Shown here piece by piece: positions 1-15,100 of a stretch of DNA of 64,000 bases. The position numbers and the translations under genes were made by a program. Positions within the stretch are counted from its first letter, which is position 1. Every line of letters starts with the position of its first letter. The notes below the pieces were generated by a model. It saw only the letters and a program-made list of their open reading frames with translations. It did not search any database and was not told the origin of the DNA. Origin of the DNA: Antedon mediterranea. Lineage: Eukaryota; Echinodermata; Crinoidea; Comatulida; Antedonidae. The DNA lies in NCBI RefSeq assembly GCF_964355755.1, contig NC_092674.1, forward strand, positions 31,422,001 through 31,486,000. Reading direction: 5' to 3'.

Positions 1-121
1 AATTTATAAAATTCTATCGGTCTAATAAAAAATAAAATTGTGGACATTTTGATATAAAAAATACAAAGTTTGCACAATCTATTTGTGATCAATTTTTAGA
101 GATTGCATTTGTAAATATTAC

Positions 122-3100
122 CTTTCTTCTCCTGGATTTCCCCATGCTCCGTGTTTGGTCCTCAGCATATCAAGTGCCTTTTGCAATGCCTGATTTGCGT
201 AGATGTAGTCGCGTCTCCTAGCAGCAGTAATCAGGTGATCACACATGTTTTCTTCATCTTTACGATCAAGGCTATTCTGGGCACACATTGACTGTAAAAG
301 ATATATTCAATATTAGTATTACAGTAATATAGACTGGGAGTGTGTAGTTTGATCAAATAAAATGATAGTATACAAAAAAAAAATACTAACTTCAAACTCA
401 GCATGTTTTTGGACATCTTCTGCACGATGGCGACTTAAAATAAACTCTGCTTCGTTGGCGACTCGTAATAGATGATCCCGAGTTGAATGCGAGTACATTC
501 TGCCCTCGTTGATCAGTTCAATAAACGCTAGGCCAGCATGCTTCTGGATGGAGTTCTGCCATTCTTGGGAGCACAACATCATGACTAGTTCTATGACCGA
601 CTTTGAAGACTTCATACTGATCAAGCCTAGAATCAAAAGTAAAACAAGATTTAAAATATTACTTTCTATTCCTCCCTGATGATTTAAAAGATAATATTTA
701 CTGACTGTACAAAAATCAAATCAAATCAAATTGTTTCTGTTTAAGTGTTATTTATCTTATCTGAGTTAAGTTTTGAAAAAGTAAAAAAAAAAAATTATAT
801 GAACCATACCTTCAATAAGCAGTTCCTGTCCATGGCTTCCAAGCAAGGTTTTGGAAAGAAAGGGAGCAAAGTCCACAAAGATCTCTCGTAAAAGAGGTGC
901 CGATGTCTCCAGTGATCTGGTGAGCTTCTCTTCAACTCCCATGCCACTGTACATGTTGTTACCTTCATGGTTAGAAGCACCATTGATCACAGAGGTAGAA
1001 TCTTGGTTGGAGTTTATCAGGGCATGTGGTGACGGTACAGGGAACGGTACTGGTTGGATGGCGGCACCTTCCGGATGCATCTGGTCATTTGTCGCTACAT
1101 CTTTTCCATCACCTTCCTTTGAACTACCTGTCCACGGCCAAGTCTGACTGGCTGACTTATCTAGTAAATATTTAAATAATTTTGTAAATTGACACTTTAT
1201 ACTCAAAATCTTTAGGTTAAAAGGTGATCAAGGTTGGAAGTGACACAAATAGTATTGTCACATTGAATTTCAATCCCAACTCAATATACATTCCACCCAA
1301 TGGCTAGTGCACAGAATAAACTGATTTACTTATGGAATAAACTCTATATCTTACCATCTGATTGAACAACTATAGATGAGATAGAGGCACTAGGAGCAGA
1401 CTTGTCAGGGACATCTTCTGCCACACCATTAGTTTGAGGACTTCCATCCTCTTGTTTAGAATCTCCATTGGATGGAGCCTCACCCACTGCATTCTCTTTT
1501 GAGTCCACAACAGAATTTTCAACTAGTTCTACTACTTGGCTTTCTGGTGTACCAACCGTCTCATCTGCAGGTGTCTGGCTGTTAGTTTCTTCCTCTTTGA
1601 CATCCTCTATTGGTTTTGTTTCATTTCCATTTTCAGTCGGCTGTTTATCAGCTTCAACACTACCAGATTCTTTGTTGACATCTGAAACCTCACTCTCTAC
1701 TTTAGAAACATCATTTTCTTCTTTCACAGCTTCTGTTTGTTTCTCCAAATCTACATCAGTTTCTTCAGACACTGCCTCCACTTCATTGCCATCTGTCTGT
1801 TTACTAGATTCTTCAATAGCACTGGTTTCTTTTTGATCAACGGCTGATGCATCTTCATTTGTTGCATTTTCATTTATAATTGCTACAAAAAAGGCAAAAT
1901 AATAGATATATATGTATATTTCTCATTCTCATAGATTTCCCTCATCTATTAAAAAAATTTTGTATTAAGTTGTATTTCCTTTTTATTATTAAATATATAT
2001 TTATTATTTGCCTCAAGAGTGCATTATTAGCTTAAGATCTGTGTAGCACAGATCTTAAAATATGCATCCTCCATGTAAATGTATTATGGATGGTGTATGT
2101 TGAAATAAAGAATTGAAATAAAAATTATAAATTACCATCTGTAGTTTTCTTTTCGTCTTCTACTTCAATCTTCACATCACTTGCATCAGCATTTTCCTCA
2201 ACTGTTTCAGCTTCTTTATTCACAGAATCTACTACAGAAGTTACTGGTTCGGTTTCTTTTAGTACTGCTTCATTTGATCCTTTTTCTGTTTCTTTTCCAT
2301 CTGTTACTGGCTTTTTCTCTTCTGCTATTGGTTCCTTTACATCTCCTTCATATTCCTTAACTTCTGCCACTGATTCATTAACTTCTGCTACTGGATACTG
2401 AACTTCTGTCACTGATTCCTTAACTTCTGCTACTGGATTCTGAACTTCTGTCACTGATTCCTTAACTTCTGCTACTGGATTATGAATTTCTGCCACTGGT
2501 TCCTTCTGCACTTCTGCCACTGGTTCCTGCTTTACTTCTGCCACTGGTTCCTTCTTTACTTCTGCCACTGGTTCCTTCTTTACTTCTGCCACTGGTTCCT
2601 TCTTTACTTCTGCCATTGATTCCTTCTTTCCTTCTGCCACTGATTCCTGCTTCACTACAGGTGACTTTGGTTCATTCTTGGGTAATGAATCCTGACTAAC
2701 AACAGACCCAGATGTGCTTCTATGGCGTCTACCTCCAGATTCCTTCTCAATGATGTCACGGTAACGTGCCACCATTAGTACTGAGATAAAGTATACGATG
2801 GAAAGAGACAAGAATTGGGCTTGCTTGCTTTCCTCCTGAAGTAAAAAAGTTTACGAAAATTAAATACTTTTAATTAATGCATTGTATCTTTATAAAGACT
2901 TATCATCATGTATGATGGTTGTGAATGTTTTGTTTGTTTTACCATTTCTGTCGAGGAAAACAATTTTTCCATGTACACATTTTTATATATTGAACAAATT
3001 TGATTTTTATATTCAAACTGTCTGTACTTACAACATCTCTGTAGACAACTGCCCTTAACCTATGAATATCCATATCTTGTAACAATCGTTCAATTTCACG

Positions 3101-3139
3101 TACAGGTGACATTGGGCCAGTAAGATTATCCACTATGTT
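122..3139 (-). CDS. NBEA/LRBA-like: NBEA/LRBA exons 29-34 (SPVR block, acidic octapeptide-repeat linker, pre-PH-BEACH block)
   Basis: Exons 3032-3139, 2136-2835, 1355-1882, 810-1160, 391-626 and 122-291. The first encodes [20 protein letters not shown]; the second starts with [20 protein letters not shown] (a conserved hydrophobic stretch) and then runs into about 200 residues of acidic repeats built on VAEVKKEP. The third is wholly Glu/Asp/Ser-rich low complexity. The fourth returns to conserved sequence ([34 protein letters not shown]), the fifth to [20 protein letters not shown] and [20 protein letters not shown], and the sixth to the [16 protein letters not shown]... segment that precedes the PH-BEACH domain. 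The donor at 390 is GTTAGT. The gene continues past position 1. Confidence 0.93.
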
Positions 3140-6100
3140 CTGTGCAAAATTGAACAATTATAAAATTGTAAACAAATCAACAAAACCATGTATTTAACAA
3201 TGAATGGATGATGTCAAAGTATTTCAATTTACAGTCAGAGATCAATACTACAGGTTCTTGCAAATAACAAAATATTTTTGGTTTAATTGATAAAAAAAGC
3301 AGTCAAATATTTTGGTTTTCTAGAGTCTCCAGCAGGAGAGGTCTGAGTAAATCATAGTAACTGAAATATAAATTTACTTAATGAAACAGAAAATGAATTA
3401 AACTAAAGGTTATTCATGAAAGAAAACATACTGGAAAGAACAAAATTGTGATACAGTGTTAGTACATGAACCTAATATCTTAACAATACATTACATTATA
3501 CATTCATTACTAAATCTCTGTCTACACTATCAAACTTTATGTGACAAAAAAAATGTGATGTGCCCATATATGGACATGATGTCATAGCACTACGATATTA
3601 AGGCATATCACAACCATATTTGGGAACATCACACTTTTTTTGTCAAATTAGTTTAAACTTTATGAAAATGTTCTTGGATGAAAAAACTAGTTGGTAATGT
3701 ATAAAAACTTCTCAACAGTTAGATTTACCTACCACTTCATGTGTTCACCTATTTGAACTAAAAACTTAGCATGGACTTATACCGAGATAGTAGGTGAAAC
3801 ACATGCAGGGATGTTTATTTGTATAATTTGGGCTTACTGCAAGGTGGGAGTATACCAGTCCTGGTAAATTTACATGCTACAAATAATGAATATTGTATAT
3901 TTGCATAGAATTTAAATTTCTGATTCTTTACCGACTATAAAATAATACTACAATATATAAACCATGGATTGTTGCATCAAATGAATAAAACCCACAAATC
4001 ATATAGTGCCTTTCAATCAATATATCATTTATAGTAACCATTGTGTAACAATATCAACTGTAACTGGTATAAAACTCTGTTGAAGAGAAGTGATAACAAA
4101 CTTCGAGAAAGTTAAACAAACGGTGACTTTTATATGAAAGGATAGTTAGAAACAGGAATGAATTTATGTACAGTATACACTAAAGGAATAAAACATAACA
4201 AATAGAAAAGTAACTCATTAATAAATATAACTCAACATTATTCTAATTGGTTTTGGAAAGTAGTAGACAAATAATCAAGGATAACCAAACCTTAAATCAA
4301 TAGAAATATGGTTGAAGAAAACAAAACAAAGAGAGAGTAGCTAATGTGCGGTGTAGTCATGTTAGTCATGTTATTTTAACATAATTTCATCTAAAAAAAA
4401 TTATTATCTCAAAAATAGTTTATAAATTGGTAGGCCAACATTTTGTTGTAAAAACATTTCCAAATAAACTGTGATGTTAGTTTTCAAGTTAGATAAAGGA
4501 AGTAGGAATTGTTTGAAATGAATGAAGGTTAAATTAAATTTTTCCAAGAAAATGCTTTAGCACAGATTTAGAAATGATGTCATGTATTCACGAAACGTGA
4601 TTGGTGAACTTGGGTACCATGTGACAGCCTTTAATTGTGCGGTGCTACTAATCCAAATATTTGGAAACACATGTCCGGAAGTACAACATGCATTGTAGAA
4701 ATATCACTTACAGGGCTAGCTCTCGCGTCAATTGAAGACGCTTTGATATTCAAATGATGGAAACGTGTAGTTCTGTGATGCTATAGGGAAAGAGAAATGA
4801 TTAGCTTAACGTGATTACACATATTAACAACAGTTTTTATGATCAGAAGTGCAAGAAAAAGTGAAAAAAATATGATATACCTTTACAGTTGAAGTTTTCT
4901 TCATGCCGAATAACTACACAGGAAAACAACGGATGAGAGAAGCGAAAACAAAGAAAAAAAAATCCAGAAACAAATAAACAAAAGCCAAAACATCACCAGA
5001 ATTAGAAAATACATATGTGATTGTTCATAGCTTGGGTTAAAGAGTACCTTAACATTCAATTATTAAGCTGTTCACTTAACTTGAAATATTTTTTTTAATT
5101 GAAAGACATTTCAGATTTTCTTTTCCTGACTTTTGTGAATTAAATGTTTCATATTAATAGAATACACAGTACAGTATTAAGGAACATCTAATAAATGTTG
5201 GATAATCTATTTTTTACATTCAATTGATCAAACTGACATAGTTAAGCAACTCTTCAAACCCATTTGAAAGAACTTAATTTGTTCCACATCTCAATAAGCA
5301 TAAATACAATAGCAGGACAAAGACACAAATATTTAAATTCTTTTTTTTTTATCAATTTAAAATAAATTTTCAGAAAATATAAGCATTTTAATAGATTCAC
5401 TTGTATTAATTCAATGATGAAAGAGTTAATAAAACTCTATATAAAAATAAGTTATAACATTTAGATAAAAGCAAACAGTGGAAACCACAGCATTCTTTAC
5501 TATAGCTATATGCTTCTCCATTCAAAGTTGTTTTGAGAAATAATTAATTTATCAAAAATAAATAAAAAAACAAAAAACGAATCCTCATGCCTACAAACAT
5601 TAGTAGAGCAGGCATGTCTAAATGTGCAATCACCCAGTTGCTTACATGCGCATTCCCTAGCATGTGGTCATGTGACTATGTCTCTATTGTATAAAATGGT
5701 TGTGTTCACATTGTCTCATTATTATTATATACCCTGCATATATATATGTCAATTTTCAAATAAGCAAAACTGATGCTTTGTTTGGTATGGAATAAAACAA
5801 TTTTTTAGGAGTACATACTGTATATTCCTTTAATGTTGTTCCACTAAAAATGTTAGGAGTCTTATAATATTTCACCATAAAAAATATAATAGGTTTCTTT
5901 TGTATAATAATCAGACAGCGTGAACAGCAGTGTAATTAGTGTGATCTTAGTGTGTGTTTATACTGTTAGTTTACCGATGGTAGATGTTTGTAGTGGATCA
6001 AAACGTCTTCCAAATTTTCCTTGTTCTTGTTGTACAAAATAAATGACATTTCATTATAATTGTTAATAGGTAAATATAAATATCAGTATAGTCTTATGTT

Positions 6101-9100
6101 ATTTTTGTTGCATTAAATTTAGCTCTCTGATTTATTTACTTAATTAATTAGTTTCTTTCTAATTATGTAAGTATGCAATGTTTAAATACCTATTCTATTA
6201 GATTATGGTCAACCAAGTAATTGTACAATTTGATGCATTATAATGTTTACAATTAGCAGGAAGAACACTCTCTAGCAAAAGCATCTTTTATGAAAAGGAT
6301 GAAATAAAAACATTACACACATAAGCGATGGAATAGTAAGAACTAATCCTAAATATAAATTAATGCTACATTTGCGATGATTAATAGCACTAATTCTTAA
6401 CATAAATGCAACATCATTAATTTAAACTAAAATAAATAAATTTAAAACGACAGAACATCACATTTATAACATGCAAATTAAAGATTTTCCTAATCAAAAA
6501 TATTTTACATGAACACAATGATCTAAACATTGATTTACATCAATGGCAATATGAAACTTGTAAGATGGCAAACAATGAGATAAAACAGCAGAAACCTGAT
6601 TTAAAACAGAAATTTAAAGTACATGGCAAGAAGCTTAATGTTAGTTTTAAAATGTTAGTTCATTCAGTTAACAAAAGACTACCTGAACATGCAAACATAA
6701 TCATTCACACTTTTTCAGCAACCAATCACAATCACTAACACACAGTCCTTATGAAACATCAGCCAATCAAAATCACTAACACACAGTCCTTATGAAACAT
6801 CAGCCAATCACAATTACTAACACACAGCCCTTAGGAAACATCAGCCAATCACAATCACTAACACACAGCCCTCAGGAAACATCAGCCAATCACAATCACT
6901 AACACACAGTCCGCCTTAGAAAACATCCGCCAATCACTTGAGAATTAGCCTCAAAACACAAATAACACATACAACAACAATTAATTAATTCAAGAAATGT
7001 TATAAACTGCAAATGAATAACAAGCCACAGCAAAGTACATACAATGACTGCATCAAGCAAAAAACAACTCTCCATCTACATGTACTCTTGCAATCCCTTT
7101 ATCTCAATTTGGACAGGTCCACTCTATTATTATCCATTCATTATATGCCACTACTCAAACATTCATAATCTACCGATTGGACACCTACATATCTCTACAC
7201 ACAAGGCTCTATTTCATTATAAAAGTCAACAACTAACCACGAAAAAAGTCTTGAAAAGATCCTCCATTCCCTCTCCATCTCATTTCTCCATCCACATGCC
7301 ATCTCTCTATCAACAAGCTATCAATGTGCAAGCTGTATGCAACAAGTATAACTTACCTTAGGTGATGGATGTGTAGCATTTATAACACTTTGCAATCGTT
7401 GTCCTGGGCTTTCCTCTAGTTGTCCACTGCGTATACTTGCACCAGCTGATGCTGGGCTTTGTCTAAACCTACACTCTAAAACATTCCTGATTGCACAATA
7501 GCAGGCTGTAGATACATACAAAATAAATCATTATACATACAGCTTTAGTGTCATGGTGTATAGCATGGTATAAACGTAGTACATTAGCAGTGAAGTCAAC
7601 TGATACTAACTGGATATGTAGATCTTTGATAGCAAAACCAGTAATGTACACTTACGTTTGCAAGCCAGTTTCGTCAGGAGCTGATCATAAATATGTGATA
7701 GTTGGCGCGCACCAACTATCACATATTTATGATTAGCTCCTGACGACGACTGGTCCCCCTAGGCTACACACCAAAAACATCCAGTGGCTGGAAAGGAGAC
7801 CAATCGGCGTCATAACGCATAGCAACTGAAGAAGTACAGCTAGACGAAACTGTCTTGCAACGTAAGTTTACATTACTGGTTTACTATCAAAGAACTACAT
7901 ATCAATATACTATCGAAACCAGAGGAAATGTATCTGTCAATGACGGCCAACTAGTAAATTCAAATTGACCAGATTCAGTATTAAACATTAGAAAAACAAC
8001 CAACAAACAAACTTACACAGCCTTAAGCATTGCCTTAAGATACCACCTTTATTCATGTTTTTCTCAGTTTCTAGCTCCCCAAAGTTTTGGCTGCTGGCAA
8101 ACACCAGTACATCAACAAGGTTGATGATCCTGTTCAGGAACGTGATACCAACATCTAAAGGAAGGTCTTGTGTTGGCTCAATCACATCAGTCTCATTCTA
8201 TAAAAGTCAAATTTAGATCAAACTTTCCATAACAAAGTTTTTAGACTGGTAGTGTTGATAGCAATAAACGACAAGGGGTGAAATTAATCTACTCTTTCGA
8301 AAAGATTCCTTTAGTGCACACAAGACACATTTGTATACCAGACCTCTATTTTAAAGTCATCCTAGAAAACGTATTTACTACCAGAACATGACCAAAGAGA
8401 GCCTTGAACATATGCCAATAGTATAGCTGTTTTACAATCAATGAACTACACATATTATAGCTGTAGTTTGCAGTGTATTAAAAGGAGAAAATGTAAACAA
8501 ACTAAACTTACAGATCTGGATGTGGCTGTTGAAAGAAGGGGTAGGATTCCACCGCAGGCATATATCAGATTGTCAGAGATCTGTGAGATGAGTTGAGTAA
8601 CATTCTGGACAAAGATTATATTCTCAGCAGAGTTGACTAAATCTATGACTGTCTTACTATTGTGGCTGTAATGAGATTAAAAAGGTGTTAACAAAAACCA
8701 TGAATCATACATTCAAGCACTCTGAACTAAACTACATAAATCTCAACAAGAAATCAGCATAAAATATTCTACCAATGTATTCTCATAGTTGATACATTGT
8801 TGCATGGCCAAGGAGAGATCCAGGGGGTCATCTTGGACCCAATTTTGACACCTAAAATGAACTACTGGTTGTTGTTGACAAGACTATCAATATTATGTCA
8901 ATGCTCTCCTATCAGTTAGCATAAAAAAGCTAGAACTTTTATGCATCTCAGGTAGATACGTTTTACACAACCATTATGAATGGAATAAAAAAAAGAACCT
9001 TTGTGCATATCTTTTGCCAGAAGTAACATTGTATGGACACAGACAAAGGTATACTTTGTTACACAGCCATTATGCCTTTATGCTTAGCACTTAATATATG

Positions 9101-12100
9101 ATATGCGACCTTACCTTCTCCAAACTTGTATATCAGTTTCAATAGCAAACAAAAGGTCAGACATCATTCTTTGATGCATCATGGACCATTTAAACTCTGG
9201 TATTCTATAAGGTGCTCTATGTGGCCCTGGACTAAAGTACTGGCCTGGTTGGGCTGAGTTAACTTGACCTTGTTGTGTGACCTCACCAACGTGATTTACT
9301 TGCTCAGATGTCTCTTGCTATCAAGATTTAAGAAAAAAATATATATAGGTAAAAATATATATAGGTAAGCCTTAAGGAAAATATATATAGGTAAGCCTTA
9401 AGGAAAATATATATAGGTAAGCCTTAAGGAAAATATATATAGGTAAGCCTTAAGGAAAATATATATAGGTAAGCCTTAAGGAAAATATATACAAGTTTTT
9501 GTAAGGATAACAGTAGTAATAATCTAAATATAAATCCATTCATTAAATCATTAGTGTAAATACCATTTCCGTTTTGTTATGATTTGTATAAATAGTACAA
9601 TATAGCAAAGTACAATTGAAATTAACTGTATTACTTTTACTGTAGTTTGTTCTGTATTTTCAGTTTCTGCTTCATCCTTTCCTTCAGCTGCTTTACCATC
9701 TTCTCCATCCTGAATTGCATCTCCCCCAGAATTCACCTCATTTCCTGTAACATCAGCTCCAGCATCACTACCAGCATACTCTTCTGAGACGTTGATGTCA
9801 GTGCCATCTCCACCTGTCATGGCTGATAGGAGACTGTAGGGTTCAGGTGGACGAAGGTTAGAAGTGTCATCCATGACAGCAGAAACTGACATAGCACCAC
9901 CTGGGCTGTTTTCTCCTTGCCTCTGGTATCGTTCAAACGCCTTTATCAACTCAATTTTATGGTTCTCATACGATACCTGAAACACAAGTAAATTGATTAG
10001 AACATGCATATTATTATTACAGTCAACTCTCCCAATACTGGACACCTTTGGGCTGACCTAAAATGTCTGGTTTTTCGGAAAGTCTGGTATTCAAAATGTG
10101 TTTCTAATGGTAACAATGAATTTGGGACCTTTTGGACCGCAAGAAAAGTCTGATATTGGGAGACTTTCTGGTTTTCAGAGATTCCGGTATTGTCGATTGT
10201 AGCAGGAGTGCATTTTTGAGAATTTCTAAAAATTAAATTCGAAAAAACCCACCTTTGAATGAATAATTGAAAGAGTATCGACCCAGACACGCCAACCGCC
10301 CCATTCATACTTGAGGGCGTGGTGTAGCAGCATACGTAGGAGTGAGTAGACCATCTCACTTATTTTCTTCTCTTCATCCGTCTTTGGGTAGATGTATGAG
10401 AGACTTATCATCCAATCTTGCCAAACAGAGCATTGCAAGAGTGTTCTGCCGAAAAAGAAAATTAAATAATTTTAGTCAGACATCCAGAATTTATAATAAC
10501 ATGAATGGACTTAAGTTTTGTGTCCTAGAATTAAGTTTATCACATTCATTCTTATTTAACCATTTAAGCTGGTTCCTACCCATCAAAATTAGTGCCCATA
10601 AATCAATTTACCTGGGTAAATAAGACTGAATGGGCTGGTAGATAAGGTTAAGGTTGAGATAAAAGCACTTTAATTAAAAGAATATATATATAATACCTTC
10701 TGTTTTCTCTACTATGGTTAAATAGCAAGATCATGTCAGACAGGAACAGTCTCTTGACATGTTGTACAGATGCACTTGGAGTTGATTGACGCAGCAATCT
10801 AGCAATGATTTGGAACATACCTGAAAATATATAAAATATTCATGTAAATACTAGCCAACAAGTGAGTGAAAAACTTTAAAATGTGGAAACAAGTTATCTG
10901 GTTTCAGTAAAGTAATGGGTATTAACTGTGTTTTTTTATTCAATTATTTCTAATATTTTATTTTGTGAGAGGATTGATTGAGAAAGTTGTTTAACTTCTA
11001 AACCAGATTCTAACTAAAAAGGAAAAAAAAATATGTTATGTTAAAATGTACTACTATACTTTTTTTCTTGGTTGAATAAATATTACGACACGAAAAATAT
11101 ATTGGTTAACATTGTGAACTATTATCCCTTAGTACACTGAAGTTTGTATAGAATGCCTACTGTATATGTCTAGTCCTCACCTGGGTTCATTATCCTGTAA
11201 GTTTTATCTGGTTCTGTATGCCTGGATGTTTGTACTTGTATGGACACTCTCTCAGTCAAAAGCTAAAACAAAAACATTTTCCAGAAATGAATTATGAGAC
11301 AATCAGTTAATCTTTGCTAAGTTTAAATCAGTAGCCATTTTAACATTTAACCCTGTTACCCACACTTAGGGTTTAAGTACCCACTTTATTATATACTGTT
11401 ACTCACCTCAAACAGACCATTATACATTGTAAGTGTTAAATCTGAAGTACTCAGCATTAACCTTTCACCAATGAGAGAGTACAGGTTATGGCCATGAAGA
11501 AGATCCAATTTATGTCTGATGAGAACAAAAGCAATGACAATTAAGTATCTACTTTTCTGCAGAAATGTATTAAATAAAATTTCTACAATGGTAAAACATT
11601 TATTTAATTTTTTTATTTCAACTTTATTTATAGAGCGTAAACCTTCCAGATGGACAAATTATTGACAGTTGATATTCAGGGGCCCTCTATCTATAAGGTA
11701 TGCAGGGGCCCTCTATCTATAAGGTATTCAGGGGCCCTCTATCTATAAGGTATTCAGGGGCCCTCTATCTATAAGGTATTCAGGGGCCCTCTATCTATAA
11801 GGTATGCAGGGGCCCTCTATCTATAAGGTATTCAGGGGCCCTCTATCTATAAGGTATTCAGGGGCCCTCTATCTATAAGGTATTCAGGGGCCCTCTATCT
11901 ATAAGGTATGCAGGGGCCCTCTATCTATAAGGTATTCAGGGGCCCTCTATCTATAAGGTATTCAGGGGCCCTCTATCTATAAGGTATTCAGGGGCCCTCT
12001 ATCTATAAGGTATTCAGGGGCCCTCTATCTATAAGGTATTCAGGGGCCCTCTATCTATAAGGTATGCAGATTGATGTATGTAGAAAAAGACCATTTGTGA

Positions 12101-15100
12101 TGATGGTCTATGGCTTAAATACTTACTTAAGAAGAGTTCTACTGAGGAATAGTGCTAGTACTTTAAGAGACATTGCTCTAATCTGCTCATCCTCAGAAGC
12201 CATCAACTTGAACACAACTCTGTTAAACAAAGAAAAATACATTCATAGAAGCATTTCAACAATTGTTCATTTTTTCCCTCTCACCATATCTGTATTTTCA
12301 TTTTTAAACGTGTATTGCAATAAATGTAATAATATATTCAAAGTTAATAACTGAGTGTGTCCTCACTTGATTCCATTTTTCTTGTCAAATGCTGATGCCA
12401 TACTTGTGTTATTCTCCACCATGAGTGACAACAAGAGCTGCAGGATGTCTCGGATATTCTCATCCTAGAAAAATTGCAATTTAAGTAAACAATGGTAAGA
12501 TCAAGTGTGGTAAACTAGACCATTAAATGCTGTCACACCACCTATTCTACATTCATTCAGACTTTGTTATTTATCTAACTTTGTGACTAAAGCTCTGTCT
12601 ACAATATCAAAATTTATGTGACAAAAAAATGTGATGATATTATATCACTACCATATTTGGGAATATCGCTACTACGATATTTTTGGGCACACACACTTTT
12701 TTTGTCAAACTAGTTTTATAGTGTAGACAGACCTTTAGTCACAAACTCAGTGTTAAATATATATACTGCAGTCACCCCATTTGAAGTGATGGTGTCTCTA
12801 GAAAAAAGAAAATTAAACTCACTTCATGTACTGTACTGAGAAAGTTCAAAACACTCTGCAGCTCATCATCATTGGCCGACTTCTCCCTCAGAATCAGCTG
12901 CTTTGCAATCTGTACCAATAGTCCACGGATTGTCTTCATGTCTTCCAAATTTGGTCGTGTACCATCTAAATAAGCAAATTAATTTTATCATCATGGAAAT
13001 GGCTGTGGTTGAGTGAATAAATTTGCTTTGGTGTAAAGGGTTATCCTGATTTTCTCTGTTGTCGAAGTTGTATTTGTTTCCGTATTTTTGTATTGTTTTA
13101 ATGAGAATTTTGAAAATAAAGTCAATCAATCAATAAACAAGTGTGTATGACTGAGTAGCCATATTATCTATATGAATGAATGAATACCACAAATATGTGT
13201 TGGCTTCATTGTTATAGTATATCTCATTTAATTGTTATTGTTGAATACTAAATACAATGCTGTTTCTGTCATAAATGATTTATTACTAAATTTACATAGT
13301 CCAGGAAAGTACCAGGAAAACAAATATATATTTACCAACTGCTTTAGGAGTAATACCACTACGTGCCTCTGGGTTGATAACCCAGTAATAGTACTTAAGT
13401 GTGTGCATTAGCTGAAGAACAGTAGAAACACGACGGATACTGGTGTATATCACTGTCTGGTTCACAAACTCAGTTGCTAGGAATGTGTACAGTGATATCT
13501 GAACCTAAAGAAAAAAGAATTAACAAGACGTAAATATAAAATATAAGTATGAATTGGTATGGGTAACTTAGACAATGATTAAACTTACTGGACAACAAGC
13601 TTACCTTAGCGGGGGTAAAAATCCACAGGTTTGGGTTAAACAGTATGTGGTCCACTATGTTTCGGAGCAGTGCATTGCCCGTGGGTAAGGTGTTGAAATA
13701 CTTTGCAAGGTCAATAAATAATTCCAAAACATCATTTGTGAAATGTGCATTCGAGGCCTGTAATAAAGAAAATAAATAAGTTTTACATTGAATAAAGAAA
13801 AACTTTAGAGGTTATTTACAGGGGTGCCCAAAGTTTAAAAGTCACAATTCTGAATTTTAGCAAAATCAGAAACAGACAGCTTTAACATATATTTCACCAT
13901 ATCGCTGGGTGGTTTAGACATTTTTCTCTTCTGTTAAAATTGCTTAAATATTTTTGGATTTTCATCAAATATGCTACAAACAATGGGCTCATTGATAATC
14001 AGCTGTTGATAATATATAAAAAAGAATACCTTTTGCAACAAGTGACCCAAAACAACAAAACCTCTGCCCTGTAACATCTGTTGCTGGGTGCATAGAGAAC
14101 CTTTCAATAAGTCACTTAGTAGATTCAACAATGTCATACTGTAAAATTACAATTTTTATTTAATAAATTACATACACAAATTATCAAACCTAAAACATCA
14201 ACTTAATATTAATAATAAAAAAAAATATATATAAAAAAAAAAGAAAAATGTAAAACTGTAGAAAATTATAATGAAACTAAAGAAACATACCAAGCGCTTT
14301 CATCAATGGTGCCGTCCATAGTTTCAAAGTCTAATTGTGTAAATAGTGAAAACAACACCTGGATACCACCAATTGAGTGTAGAGTACTGTGAATGGAGTG
14401 AGTTACAATAGCACGCACATCCTAACAATGCAGGAAATAAATAAAAATATATTAACTTTTTTGGTTCATCAATGACACAACAATACAGTAATAATCAATT
14501 TCCACTAGTTTCTATACATTTTTTTTTTTTTTTCAATTATCAAATATCTTCATCAAAATGTTTTGAATGCTGCCCTCTTGGTAGATGACGAATAAGACAA
14601 TTAATTATCACCATGGAAACCAAACTATATAAAGTAAAATACGATATTAAGTTTAACTTTTTTTAAACTCCAAATAGTGGGTTATTTAGAATTTAATGTA
14701 TTTCTAAAAAAAAAAATTTAAAATTATGAGGTTTACCTGAACCATCAGTGCATGGGGAGAATGAACAAAAAATGATGGGTTTCCTTTAGGAGAGGAATCA
14801 AGGCATAACTGGCTCTCAGTGGCTGCCGGGTTGTACATAAACACAATGGCATTGCTAAGTTTACCATCGTACAGCACTTTCTTATGAGTTTCTGACAGAC
14901 TAACATCACTCTCTGATGGAAACTTGAAGTGATTCTGCAAGAAAATGTTTGTGTTTTTAGTGTAACCAAGAAAGGTTGTCCGGTACAAATTTTATGGTAT
15001 TGGTGATGGTAGGTAGTAGTGGTGATGGTACTTGTAATGGTTATACTGGCTGACCTCTTCAGTACCAGAATGTTCTCGCGTGAGACCAGCCCAGGAACAT

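Noticed and set aside
6720-6940. Possible CRISPR-like array (regular repeats)
   Set aside because: Direct tandem repeats without unique spacers, in an intron of an animal gene.
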